NCBI GenBank assembly: GCA_000733415.1
Contig: KL662191.1
Span: 3,780,980-3,844,979, forward strand
Reading direction: 5' to 3'
DNA length: 64,000 nucleotides
Origin: [Leptolyngbya] sp. JSC-1
GTDB taxonomy: Bacteria > Cyanobacteriota > Cyanobacteriia > Elainellales > Elainellaceae
This document shows positions 1 to 8,815 of this stretch, piece by piece (within the stretch, counting starts at the first letter, position 1; every line of letters starts with the position of its first letter). The notes under the pieces were generated by a model. It did not search any database, was not told the DNA's origin, and saw only the letters and a program-made list of their open reading frames with translations. The position numbers and the translations under genes were made by a program.

Positions 1-878
1 ACCGCACTGTCTAGTAAAACCTGCCAGTGGGCTGTGTAACCACCGTTGGATTGATGCGTTAACTGAGGTAAAAACTTACCCCGCGTCAGTAAATCTAAGC
101 GCCAGCGAGCTACATGGGACCAAAAGCGCAAATCTGCTCCCAGCCAAGAGAGCCGTTCATCCTGAACCGAAGTTAACGGCAGGGACTGTAATAGCTCGAT
201 CGCTTCTTGAGCGGTTAACCGCAACCCCTGCACCTGCCACGGCTGCAATTCTAAAGTTGCTTGGGCAATTTGGTCGTCTTCCAGGTCAGACAAAACTTCA
301 GCACTAGAATGCTGCGGCAAGAAAATGGCACCAGCAGAGGTCTCCAAGTGATGTGTGGGTAAGGCGCAGGTTACCGTCTGCCAGCGTAGCGAGGCCAGAT
401 CCAGAGCTGGCTCCAGCATTTGGGTCTGCTGGCGCTTGCGAGCACGGCCCAGCGGCACGGGAGGATCTAAGGAAAAATCAGCCACCGTCCAATTGATCTG
501 ATGCGACCGATGCAGCGTGCGGAGAAACTTTCTGATCTCAGCCACACTCATGACGAACGGATGGCTGAGCGGATTCGCGTCGGTCAAATGCCAGCGTTGC
601 TCATCTTGCAAACTTTCTGCTTGTAAACTTTTTGCTTGTGAACTTGCTGACTGTGGCAGATTGGTAGACGCAGCTGAATCTGAATCCGCATCTTGCGGAT
701 TGGGTTGGGAACCAGACCGTTGCGCACTCGGTTGGCTAGGCAATGCCACTGGCTCAATTCTGCGCCAAGTCTCACCCCAAAGAAAAAAGCAACCAGCCCA
801 AGGATCCGTATCTGCCTCTGGTTGACCTGCTGATGAGCTTTGAATTTGGGGAATCCAGCTACCGTGTAAAATTGCCAT
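1..878 (-). CDS. SNF2-family DEAD/DEAH-box helicase, N-terminal part (runs off window)
   Basis: An uninterrupted reading frame runs from ATG at 878 leftward past position 1, giving about 292 residues with no stop. It opens MAILHGSWIP and soon has CFFLWGETWRR, the signature start of the long cyanobacterial SNF2/HepA-like helicases (known from family recall). The visible part is the N-terminal accessory region (SNF2-associated, DUF3670-like); the ATPase motifs lie beyond the window. Residues about 45-85 are a Gln/Ser/Asp-rich low-complexity insert, including a short repeat of AKSLQ/AESLQ type. The role would be ATP-dependent DNA/chromatin-like remodelling or repair; no substrate can be read from this part. 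It points the same way as pnp but is separated from it by 270 bp. Confidence 0.8.
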   Translation of the reverse strand, partial: MAILHGSWIPQIQSSSAGQPEADTDPWAGCFFLWGETWRRIEPVALPSQPSAQRSGSQPNPQDADSDSAASTNLPQSASSQAKSLQAESLQDEQRWHLTDANPLSHPFVMSVAEIRKFLRTLHRSHQINWTVADFSLDPPVPLGRARKRQQTQMLEPALDLASLRWQTVTCALPTHHLETSAGAIFLPQHSSAEVLSDLEDDQIAQATLELQPWQVQGLRLTAQEAIELLQSLPLTSVQDERLSWLGADLRFWSHVARWRLDLLTRGKFLPQLTHQSNGGYTAHWQVLLDSA

Positions 879-1020
879 GCGCGCGCTCTGGATGGCATAG
901 AGAATGGCATATAAGACAAATCCCGCAGAAGCCTAGCCCGTTTCAGTTCAGGCACAACTTCCTAGGCGATGCAGTAGACCTGCAGGGATTGACCTATTGT
1001 ACATCTCGAATGCAGAGATA

Positions 1021-1108
1021 GGGGAGATGGGGGAGATGGGGCAGCAATATTTGCCGAGCTTTGGGGGCAGACTACGCGAACACCTTCCCCATCTTCCTCA
1101 TCTCCCCC
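1021..1108. repeat. Imperfect inverted repeat between pnp and the helicase
   Basis: The purine-rich arm at 1021-1041 (two copies of GGGGAGATG) faces a pyrimidine-rich arm at 1087-1108 (CCCCATCTTCCTCATCTCCC). On the minus strand it lies just after the pnp stop and before the helicase start, so it could fold in the pnp transcript tail. No clean U-run follows, so I do not call it a terminator. Confidence 0.5.
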
Positions 1109-1148
1109 ACCCCAGCTTTTCGACAAATGCCACCCGCAGGACTGGCAC

Positions 1149-3299
1149 TTATTGGGTTGCAGCCTCACGGGCCGCAGCAGCTTCATCGGGATGAATGCCG
1201 AGACGGGTGAGGTTGATGCGTCCGCGGTTATCGATTTCTCGCACTTTGACAATTACTTCGTCACCAATTGCAACTTCGTCTTCTACCTTACCGACGCGGT
1301 AGTCGGCGAGTTGCGAGATGTGGATCATGCCTTCCTTACCAGGGAGGAATTCCACAAAAGCTCCGATGGGGATGATCCGGGTGACTTTGCCAACATAGAC
1401 ATCGCCAGCGCTAAGTTTGCGGGTCATGCCTTCGATGATGGCGCGGGCCTGTTTGGCTTTGCTGCCATCTACCGCTGAAATGGTGACGGTACCATCGTCC
1501 TCGATGTCGATTTTGGCTCCGGTTTGCTCGGTGATGCCTTTGATGGTTTTACCACCGGGGCCAATGATCATGCCGATCAGGTCTGGCTCGATCTTGATGG
1601 TTAGCAGACGCGGCGCAAACGGAGACAAACTAGCTCTGGGCTTGTCGATGGCGGCCAGCATTTTTTCCAGAATATGCATGCGGGCAGGACGGGCTTGGTT
1701 AATGGCATCGGCCACCACCTGGATTGCTAGGCCGGTGATTTTCATGTCCATTTGCAAGGCGGTGATGCCTTTGTCGGTCCCGGCTACTTTGAAGTCCATG
1801 TCGCCCAGGAAGTCTTCGATGCCTTGAATGTCAGTGAGGATGCGGACTTCTTCACCTTCCTTGATCAGTCCCATGGCCGCGCCGCTGACGGGTTTGGCAA
1901 TCGGGACACCGGCATCCATCAGCGCCAGAGTCGAGCCGCAGACTGATCCCATGGAAGTCGAACCATTCGACGACAGCACCTCCGAGACGACCCGGATCAC
2001 GTAGGGAAAGGCTTCCCTCGGCGGAATCACCGGCATCAAGGCGCGTTCGGCTAGGGCACCATGCCCGACTTCTCGGCGTCCAGGAGAACGCATAGGTTTG
2101 GTTTCACCCACCGAGTAGGGCGGCATGTTGTAGTGATGCATGTAGCGCTTTTCGACATCGGGATGCAGATCGTCTAGCTCTTGGGCTTCTCCTGGCGTGC
2201 CCAGCGTCACCACAGACATGACCTGCGTCAACCCCCGCTGAAATAGGGCGCTGCCATGCACACGCGACGGCAGCAAACCAGTCTGGCAGGAGATAGGCCG
2301 CACTTCGTCGAGTTTCCGGCCATCTACGCGCACCCCATCCTCCACGATCTGACGGCGCATCAGCTTTTTAGTGATGTCTTTGTAGGTGTTGCTGAGGGCT
2401 TTCGGGTCGCTAGAGGCAGCTAGCCGCACCGGATCCTCTTCGGGTAGGGATTCAATCGCTTCACTCACCTGTTCTTTGATTTGATCGAGGGCGGCATCCC
2501 GCTCTGGCTTAGCCAGCTCAAACTGGCGCAGGATCTGCTGGACTGGTTCCGTGACCCGTTCAGTGATAAAGGTTTCCAGGGTTAGGTCCACTTCTGGCTC
2601 TGGCTCTTTCACCAGTTCAAGTCCGAGTTCGGCAATCAGATCGCGCTGAGCCTGGATCAAGTCGCGCACTACTTCGTAGCCAAAATCGATCGCTTCGAGA
2701 ATATCCTGTTCGGGCAACTGATTGGCCCCGGCCTCGATCATAATCACGCCATCGGGAGAACCCGCCACGACCAAATCCAGATCGCCCGCTTCAATCTCTT
2801 GATAGGTGGGATTGATAATAAAATCATCGCCAATCAAGCCGACGCGCACGGCTGCCATCGGGCCATTAAACGGGATCTCAGCCAGTAAGGTAGCAATCGA
2901 AGCGCCAGTCACAGCTAAAACATCGGGGGGCACTCGCTCATCGAGCGATAGGGTGGTCGCCACAACCTGAATATCATCCCGCAGCCAGTTGGGGAATAGC
3001 GGACGCAAAGGCCGGTCAATCAGACGGCTAATCAGCGTGGCCCGCTCTGGAGGGCGACCTTCTCGACGCAGAAACCCGCCCGGAATTCGTCCTGCCGCAT
3101 ATAGCCTTTCTTCGTAGTCCACCAACAAAGGCAAAAAATCAATTCCTTCGCGTGCGGCTGCTCTTGTAGCTGTGACCAGAACCGCTGTATCTTCTGACTG
3201 GATTAAAACTGAACCACCGGCCTGAGGCGCTAACAAACCTACTTTCAGTCGAATATCCCTTCCATCTACGGATATTGACTTGTCTACTTCTTGCAACAT
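1149..3299 (-). CDS. pnp: Polyribonucleotide nucleotidyltransferase (PNPase)
   Basis: 716 residues, the usual length for bacterial PNPase. It catalyses phosphorolytic 3'-to-5' degradation of RNA and, in reverse, polynucleotide tailing; in cyanobacteria it is the main poly(A)-type tailing enzyme (established knowledge). Visible in order: first RNase PH core (from VDGRDIRLKVG), helical linker, second RNase PH core with FLGDMDFKVAGT (the catalytic acidic loop), KH domain with IIGPGGKTIKGI near residue 565, and a C-terminal S1 domain (VGKVTRIIPIGAFVEFLPG). The ATG at 3299 gives a family-like N-terminus MLQEVDKSISVDGR. It appears to be monocistronic. Confidence 0.98.
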   Translation of the reverse strand: MLQEVDKSISVDGRDIRLKVGLLAPQAGGSVLIQSEDTAVLVTATRAAAREGIDFLPLLVDYEERLYAAGRIPGGFLRREGRPPERATLISRLIDRPLRPLFPNWLRDDIQVVATTLSLDERVPPDVLAVTGASIATLLAEIPFNGPMAAVRVGLIGDDFIINPTYQEIEAGDLDLVVAGSPDGVIMIEAGANQLPEQDILEAIDFGYEVVRDLIQAQRDLIAELGLELVKEPEPEVDLTLETFITERVTEPVQQILRQFELAKPERDAALDQIKEQVSEAIESLPEEDPVRLAASSDPKALSNTYKDITKKLMRRQIVEDGVRVDGRKLDEVRPISCQTGLLPSRVHGSALFQRGLTQVMSVVTLGTPGEAQELDDLHPDVEKRYMHHYNMPPYSVGETKPMRSPGRREVGHGALAERALMPVIPPREAFPYVIRVVSEVLSSNGSTSMGSVCGSTLALMDAGVPIAKPVSGAAMGLIKEGEEVRILTDIQGIEDFLGDMDFKVAGTDKGITALQMDMKITGLAIQVVADAINQARPARMHILEKMLAAIDKPRASLSPFAPRLLTIKIEPDLIGMIIGPGGKTIKGITEQTGAKIDIEDDGTVTISAVDGSKAKQARAIIEGMTRKLSAGDVYVGKVTRIIPIGAFVEFLPGKEGMIHISQLADYRVGKVEDEVAIGDEVIVKVREIDNRGRINLTRLGIHPDEAAAAREAATQ

Positions 3300-3992
3300 G
3301 AAGCGCTAATCCTTCTCTTATTCTTCTCTTGAGGCAATCGTAACATTGATATCCCTGTACTGATGCGAAACGGATACCACTTTTGCTAAACACGGCTGCA
3401 TTTTATCTGAACGTTAATCGAGTCAATTCGAGCAGTGGCATTGGGTCGAGCCATTTCGGTGCTTAAGAGTAGATGCTTAGTAGATGCTTAGGAGTCAGAA
3501 CAAGCAGCAGTCAAAACATCAAAGACTCAAGCAGCACGAGCCTAAATGTTCCACGCCGGACGAATTGCTGTTTCAGTGATCCGGCTGTTTCATGGCTTCT
3601 AAGAATCGTTTGAAAAGCCCCCTACATCCCCCATTCTAGGAGCCTTGCCCGAACCGTCGCTGTTCAAAGTTTCCACAGGCTAGGGGATTATAGCCCTGCG
3701 GGCACCCCAGAAAAGGGGGCGGCTCCAGCGCAAGTCCTGTTCAAACAGCTTCTAACGGCTGTTTGAAGCCAATCGAAGCGAGAAGCACATCCAAATTCAT
3801 GGGCAGCTAAGTGAAGCATGGAGTAGGTTCAGACTTAATCAACTTTTCCTATTTCAATTCGCAATCGATTATCAAAAAGCTCTAGACTCAGTTAAGAATC
3901 GTTTGCAACTACCAGCGGTTCGTTCGATTCTCTGGGGTGTTCAGCTTGGATTGCTGATGGGCAGCAAAGCCAATAGCGCATAGATTTGACGG
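3300..3992. other. Intergenic region, pnp promoter side
   Basis: Nearly 700 bp without a supported gene. It must contain the pnp promoter near its left end and the promoter of the TonB-like gene near its right end, though I see no convincing -10/-35 pair. It contains one copy of a dispersed palindromic repeat (3682-3722). Nearby is the inverted pair GTTCAAACAG / CTGTTTGAA around 3740-3770. Confidence 0.5.
3682..3722 (+). repeat. Dispersed palindromic repeat family A, copy 1
   Basis: This 41-bp stretch with the core AGCCCTGCGGGC followed by CCAGAAAAGGGGG is nearly identical to the reverse complement of 12661-12701 and is related to the palindrome at 22916-22960. All copies are intergenic. It looks like a REP/small palindromic element; no coding potential. 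Confidence 0.7.
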
Positions 3993-5078
3993 TTGGTGAG
4001 TACGGTTGTGGGTAATGTGGGTAACGTAGGTAAACCAATTCTGAAATCGCTTCCCAGGCCACTGCGCTGGCTGATTCGACCTGCTCTTCTGGGGTCAATC
4101 GGTCTGCATGTGCTGGTATTGCTGCTGCCACTTCCAGAGCAGGCCAGCCTGGATGCAGCCCGCCGCCAAGACGTAGAAGTCAACGTGACTCGCTTACCCG
4201 AACAAACGCCAGTCCCCAAGCCAACCGCAACCCCCAAACCGACGCCCACCCCTTCACCGCAGGCAGTTCGTCCCTCACCGCCGCCTCAGCCAGTCGCTCA
4301 ACCTCTTCAACCTGCACCCCGCCCACCTGCTGTCACCCAGAAGCCGCCTGTCGCTCAGCCCAGCCCCTCACCCGTTGCTTCTCCTACCCCAACGCCTGAA
4401 CCGAGTCCCGATCCGGTGCCACCACCGGCGGTGCCATTTGCCGATCTACCTCTATTAACTGGCAGTCAGACTGGCTGCTTTGGCTTGGGCACCTGTCATG
4501 AAATCACTGATGGCACTAACTTCCGCACAGCTGGACAAACCCTAGAGCAGGCGCTGCAAGCTCAAGGCTATACGGTGAAGCCGCGCGAAGATTTGGAGGA
4601 GACCGGGCGTAAGGTCTATGAGCTGACGAAGGGCAATAAAACTCGCTATCTCAATGTTTTGTCTTCGGATGTGGGCAGTACGATTTATCTGGTGACGCCC
4701 CAGCCTGTCAGCCTGGATCAACTCCAAACCAGCGAAACTCACAAGGCTGAACTAGAAGCCATTCTGGATAGCATCAGCAGCGGCTCTGTCAACCCTACCC
4801 AGTTGACCCAGCCTGAAGCGTTTTTTGCCGGAACCACGCCTCGTCCTGAAACCGGCAGTAAGCTGCGATTGGTTGCAGGCCGTTCGCCGCAAGAGCTGCT
4901 GAATGGGTTGACTGGTTCGTTGCAAGCTCAGAATTTTACTCTAACGGAAGCGGGCGGCTACGGTAACGGTTTGCTCTACGAAGTGACCAAGGGAGCCTAC
5001 ACCGGCTATCTCAATCTCGTGCCCACGGTGGACCGCAGCGGTACCATCGTGGTTTTGTGGACAAATTTACCGAGCTAA
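3993..5078 (+). CDS. TonB-like N-terminal anchor, proline-rich spacer, duplicated C-terminal domain
   Basis: About 361 residues, starting at TTG 3993 or GTG 3996. One membrane span near residues 30-46 carries Ser35-x3-His39 (SIGLH), the spacing of the Ser/His pair in the TonB transmembrane helix. A Pro/Thr/Lys-rich stretch (about 65-145) would span the periplasm. The rest contains two copies of one alpha/beta unit: QALQAQGYTV...VYELTKG...YLNVL near 185-240 and SLQAQNFTLTE...LYEVTKG...YLNLV near 300-361. I do not recognise a classical TonB C-terminal domain. The stop overlaps the convergent futC stop by 4 bp. A role in energising outer-membrane iron uptake is inferred from the anchor and the neighbour. 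Confidence 0.7.
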   Translation: MVSTVVGNVGNVGKPILKSLPRPLRWLIRPALLGSIGLHVLVLLLPLPEQASLDAARRQDVEVNVTRLPEQTPVPKPTATPKPTPTPSPQAVRPSPPPQPVAQPLQPAPRPPAVTQKPPVAQPSPSPVASPTPTPEPSPDPVPPPAVPFADLPLLTGSQTGCFGLGTCHEITDGTNFRTAGQTLEQALQAQGYTVKPREDLEETGRKVYELTKGNKTRYLNVLSSDVGSTIYLVTPQPVSLDQLQTSETHKAELEAILDSISSGSVNPTQLTQPEAFFAGTTPRPETGSKLRLVAGRSPQELLNGLTGSLQAQNFTLTEAGGYGNGLLYEVTKGAYTGYLNLVPTVDRSGTIVVLWTNLPS

Positions 5079-6187
5079 GCGGCGAATACTCGCAGCACGG
5101 CAGTTTCGGCAATCTGGGGGCGCACCGCCGCACCGACTGGCAAGCGCTGGTCTACCGGAGTTCTGGCGATCAGATCCTGTCCAGAGGCGAGGCGAATGCT
5201 GTAGCGGTATTCACGGCCCAAAAATTGCCGGTCCTGGATTGTGGCAGTGCCGGTCTGTTCATCCGGATGTAAGCGCAGATCCTCTTGTCGCAGCATCAGG
5301 TTAATCACCTGGCTGATAGCCGACTCTGCGCCTCCAGCCCTCACAACCCGATCCGGTGGCACACAGCCAATTGGGGTTTCAAACACAGGTCCCTTGGGCG
5401 TCGCGGGTAGAAAGTTGGCCTGGGTGACAAACTCGGCCACAAACCGAGAGGCCGGCTCGCGATAAAGGGTTTCCGGTGTGCCAATTTGCTCCAGACAGCC
5501 CTGCCGCATCACCGCTACCCGGTCAGAAATCGAGAGGGCTTCTTCTTGGTCATGGGTCACAAACACAGCCGAGGTGCGAGCCGCCTTGAGGATATCCCGC
5601 AACTCTTGTCGCAACCGTAGACGCACCTGCACATCCAAATTGCTGAGCGGCTCGTCTAGAAGCACCAGAAACGGATGGGGAGCCAAGGCCCGCGCCAGAG
5701 CCACGCGCTGCTGCTGTCCTCCCGAAAGCTGATGGGGATAGCGGTTGTCCATGCCTTCGAGTCCAACTAGGGCAATAGTCTCCTGGACGCGCTGCTGCAC
5801 GATCCCGTTCGGTTTTTGGCTCAGGCCAAAGGCAATATTCTGGCTGACGGTGAGGTGGGGAAACAGGGCATAATCCTGAAACACCATGCCGACTCCACGT
5901 TTTTCTGGTGGAATCCACTGCCCAGAACCGGCCACACACTGCTGACCAATCTCGATCGTGCCGCGCTGGGGTTGCTCAAATCCGGCAATTAGGCGCAGCA
6001 GCGTAGTTTTACCACAGCCAGAGGGACCCAGCAAACTCAGAAATTCGCCTGACTGCAGCGTCAAGCTCACTTCCCGAACGGCAGGCGGATTTTGGTTCGA
6101 GAATTGGCGCGTCACGCCATCGAGGCGCAGAATTGGCTCGGACGGAACCTCGGATGTAGTCAATGAGACAGAAGCAGGATAGACCAT
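5075..6187 (-). CDS. futC: Iron(III) ABC transporter ATP-binding protein (FutC/FbpC type)
   Basis: About 370 residues from ATG 6187; a longer frame begins at TTG 6238 but adds an atypical N-terminus. Walker A GPSGCGKTT at about 54-62, Q-loop QDYALFP, signature LSGGQQQR at about 154-161, Walker B LVLLDEP followed by LSNLD, and the switch histidine in VFVTHDQEEALS are all intact. The C-terminal 130 residues form the TOBE-like regulatory part typical of FbpC/PotA-class ATPases (AEFVTQANFLP). It powers import through the divergently transcribed permease at 6277. Ferric iron is the family-typical substrate; other anions or thiamine cannot be excluded from the ATPase alone. No binding-protein gene lies in the window. 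Confidence 0.85.
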   Translation of the reverse strand: MVYPASVSLTTSEVPSEPILRLDGVTRQFSNQNPPAVREVSLTLQSGEFLSLLGPSGCGKTTLLRLIAGFEQPQRGTIEIGQQCVAGSGQWIPPEKRGVGMVFQDYALFPHLTVSQNIAFGLSQKPNGIVQQRVQETIALVGLEGMDNRYPHQLSGGQQQRVALARALAPHPFLVLLDEPLSNLDVQVRLRLRQELRDILKAARTSAVFVTHDQEEALSISDRVAVMRQGCLEQIGTPETLYREPASRFVAEFVTQANFLPATPKGPVFETPIGCVPPDRVVRAGGAESAISQVINLMLRQEDLRLHPDEQTGTATIQDRQFLGREYRYSIRLASGQDLIARTPVDQRLPVGAAVRPQIAETAVLRVFAA

Positions 6188-6276
6188 CGCAGCAAGAGAA
6201 TCTACAGCGTCTAGGTTTATAGTAAGAGACGGCTGCAAGATATTCTCATTAACATTTTTTTTGGGAGTTTTGTCGA

Positions 6277-7980
6277 GTGGTTTTCTCGTCTCTCACCACA
6301 ATCCCGCGCAAAGCACTCCAATCGCTAGGGCTGCAAGGATGGACGCTTGGCGTGGCGCTGATTGCCCTGTTAATTGCGATGCCGCTGCTGGTGGTATTGA
6401 GCAGTATCTTTGCCGATACAGGTGCGGTCTGGCAACATCTTACTTCTACGGTTTTACCACGTTACATCGGCAATTCGCTGCTGTTGGTGCTGGGCGTCAG
6501 TTTGGGAACCGGCCTGATTGGCGTCAGTACAGCGTGGTTGGTGACGATGTGCCGCTTTCCGGGTAGTCGGATGATGCAATGGGCTTTGCTGTTGCCGTTG
6601 GCTGTACCAGCTTACATTTTGGCCTATGTCTACACCGAACTACTGGAATTCTATGGTCCGGTGCAGACCAGCCTGCGGGCCATCTTCGGCTGGACAAGCG
6701 TGCAGGACTACTGGTTTCCGTCGATTCGTTCGATGGGAGGTGCGATCGCCATGCTGAGCCTGGTGCTCTATCCCTATGTGTATCTATTGGTGCGGGTGGC
6801 GTTTCTCGAACAGTCGATCTGTACGCTAGAGGCGAGTCGTTCTTTGGGCTGTGGGCCTTGGCGCAGTTTTTTCCGGGTGGCTCTGCCGCTAGCTCGACCG
6901 GCTGCCGTAGCAGGACTGGCCCTGGTGATGATGGAAACCCTGAACGACTACGGCACAGTTCAGTTTTTTGCGGTGGATACCTTCAGTGTCGGGATTTATC
7001 GCACCTGGTTCAATATGGGCGAACGGGTTGCGGCCTCGCAATTGGCAGCCTGTCTGTTGGTTTTTGTGCTGTTGGTGCTGCTGCTCGAGCAATGGTCACG
7101 GCAGCAAACTCGCTACTATCAGAGCACGAGTCGCTATCAGGCGGCATCTCCCTACCAATTGCAGGGCGGACGGGCCATACTGGCGATGCTGGCCTGCGGC
7201 TTACCGATGCTGCTGGGCTTTCTGGTACCGGCCCTGGTGCTGCTGCAAATGGCCACCACTAGAATAACCGAGCGATTCGGGGAACGGTTTTGGATTCTGG
7301 CTCGCAACAGCCTCACCCTGGCATTGCTGACGGCGGCAATTGGACTGGTACTATCGCTGATTCTGGCCTACGGGTTGCGCCTACGTCCAAGTAACTTGAT
7401 GACCCTATCGGTGCGAACGGCGGCGATCGGTTATGCAGTGCCCGGTTCGGTGATTGCCGTGGGCGTGCTGATTCCGATTGGCCTGCTCGATAACGCCATT
7501 GACGCCTGGATGCGCTCGACATTTGGGATCTCTACCGGATTGCTGCTCAGCGGTACGATTGCAGCGCTAGTGTTTGCCTATCTAGTGCGGTTTCTGGCTG
7601 TCGCGTTTAGCACTGTGGAATCCAGCCTGATCCGGATTAAGCCTAACCTTGACGATGCAGCTCGCTCCCTGGGACATGGCTCCACTCAAACGCTGTTGCG
7701 GATTCATGTGCCCCTGATGACTGGCGGTCTGCTGACGGCGATGATTTTGGTGTTTGTGGATGTGATGAAAGAACTGCCCGCCACGCTGATCGTCCGTCCC
7801 TTTAACTTCGATACTCTAGCCGTGGAGGTGTATCGTCTGGCGGCAGATGAACGCTTGGCCGAAGCCGCAGCCCCCGCTTTGGCCATTGTAGGGGTGGGAA
7901 TTTTGCCGGTGATTCTGCTAAGCTGGCAGATCGCCCGGTCGCGGGAAACCGATAACCCGTCAAGAATCGGCCAGGGGTGA
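6277..7980 (+). CDS. futB: Iron ABC transporter permease, fused double-domain (FutB/FbpB type)
   Basis: 567 residues from GTG 6277, preceded by a purine patch GGGAG at 6263-6267. The protein contains two homologous permease halves of about six membrane spans each. Each half bears an EAA-type loop: EASRSLGCGPWRSFFRVALPL (near 188) and DAARSLGHGSTQTLLRIHVP (near 460). This fused arrangement is the hallmark of FbpB/FutB-class ferric-iron permeases. It faces futC head to head; the two starts are about 90 bp apart, so they probably share a control region, plausibly Fur-regulated, though I could not identify a Fur box. Confidence 0.88.
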   Translation: MVFSSLTTIPRKALQSLGLQGWTLGVALIALLIAMPLLVVLSSIFADTGAVWQHLTSTVLPRYIGNSLLLVLGVSLGTGLIGVSTAWLVTMCRFPGSRMMQWALLLPLAVPAYILAYVYTELLEFYGPVQTSLRAIFGWTSVQDYWFPSIRSMGGAIAMLSLVLYPYVYLLVRVAFLEQSICTLEASRSLGCGPWRSFFRVALPLARPAAVAGLALVMMETLNDYGTVQFFAVDTFSVGIYRTWFNMGERVAASQLAACLLVFVLLVLLLEQWSRQQTRYYQSTSRYQAASPYQLQGGRAILAMLACGLPMLLGFLVPALVLLQMATTRITERFGERFWILARNSLTLALLTAAIGLVLSLILAYGLRLRPSNLMTLSVRTAAIGYAVPGSVIAVGVLIPIGLLDNAIDAWMRSTFGISTGLLLSGTIAALVFAYLVRFLAVAFSTVESSLIRIKPNLDDAARSLGHGSTQTLLRIHVPLMTGGLLTAMILVFVDVMKELPATLIVRPFNFDTLAVEVYRLAADERLAEAAAPALAIVGVGILPVILLSWQIARSRETDNPSRIGQG

Positions 7981-8042
7981 ATAAACAGGCAAATAAACAG
8001 GTGAAAAATAAGTGAATAAAGACGTGAAAAAGAGGTGAGAAC

Positions 8043-8552
8043 GTGAAATCAAATCAGAACATTATCAAACAACATTTTCTCCTGTTATTAAGCGGCTTAA
8101 CTGCCCTGAGTATCGCGTCTTGCGCCCAACCCAAACCCCAGGAGCGGCTGCTGTCTGAAAAGAAATGCCCCAAATGCGATCTGCAAGGCATGGATTTGAG
8201 CCAAGCGCAGCTCGAAAAAGCCGAACTCAACAATGCCAACTTGAGCGGAGCTAATCTAACCGGAGCCAATCTCAACGGCGGCCTGCTGGATAGCGCCAAT
8301 TTACAATCTGCTGACCTGAGTGGAGCCAACCTCAGCAGTGCGGGCATGGGCATGGCCGATTTAAGCCAAGCCAACCTGACCAACGCCAATTTGCAAAACG
8401 CCTACCTACGTGGAGCCAACCTGACGGCAGCAGACCTGACCGGCGCTAACTTAGAAAACGCCGACTTGAGTGCTGCCAAGCTAGATCAAGCCAAGCTCGA
8501 CGGAGCCAACCTGAAGGGTGCCATCCTACCAGACGGCCAAATTCAAAAGTAA
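8043..8552 (+). CDS. Pentapeptide-repeat lipoprotein
   Basis: 169 residues from GTG 8043, preceded by the ribosome-binding patch AGAGGTGAG. A hydrophobic leader ends in a lipobox (SIASC, Cys27), so the mature protein is probably lipid-anchored. A short CPKC motif follows, then about 20 A(N/D)LXX pentapeptides (residues 49-163; e.g. ANLSGANLTGANL) that build a right-handed quadrilateral beta-helix. Such proteins are abundant in cyanobacteria and mostly of unknown function. The CxxC before the helix could bind metal or form a disulfide (inference). Confidence 0.85.
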   Translation: MKSNQNIIKQHFLLLLSGLTALSIASCAQPKPQERLLSEKKCPKCDLQGMDLSQAQLEKAELNNANLSGANLTGANLNGGLLDSANLQSADLSGANLSSAGMGMADLSQANLTNANLQNAYLRGANLTAADLTGANLENADLSAAKLDQAKLDGANLKGAILPDGQIQK

Positions 8553-8607
8553 TTGCTGTAGGGATTTCACCAAAAGCATTAGATTGGTTGAAGGAACGGT
8601 TTGGGGA

Positions 8608-8630
8608 GTCAGGTGTCAGGTGTCAGGTGT
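8608..8630. repeat. Short tandem repeat, GTCAGGT-type
   Basis: Three in-phase copies of the octamer-like unit GTCAGGTG lie between the pentapeptide gene and the PucC-like gene. Intergenic; no gene is visible in the surrounding 260 bp. Confidence 0.75.
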
Positions 8631-8815
8631 GATTGGTGAGGTGACTCTGAATGCCGTAGGATTCCGTAGAAATGGATTAACCCATGACAGCCGAAGCATT
8701 CACCACAAAACTCATGCGCCCAACCCCAAACTGGCCAACGAAAACACTTCCAACCTTTACCAACAAACTTCATAACCAACTCAAAACTTAAAACTTAAAA
8801 CTCAAAACTACTCCT

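Noticed and set aside
584..955. 123-codon minus-strand frame at the left edge
   Set aside because: It overlaps the SNF2 helicase N-terminus in another frame; the helicase frame has family motifs (LHGSWIP, FFLWGETWRR) and this one has none.
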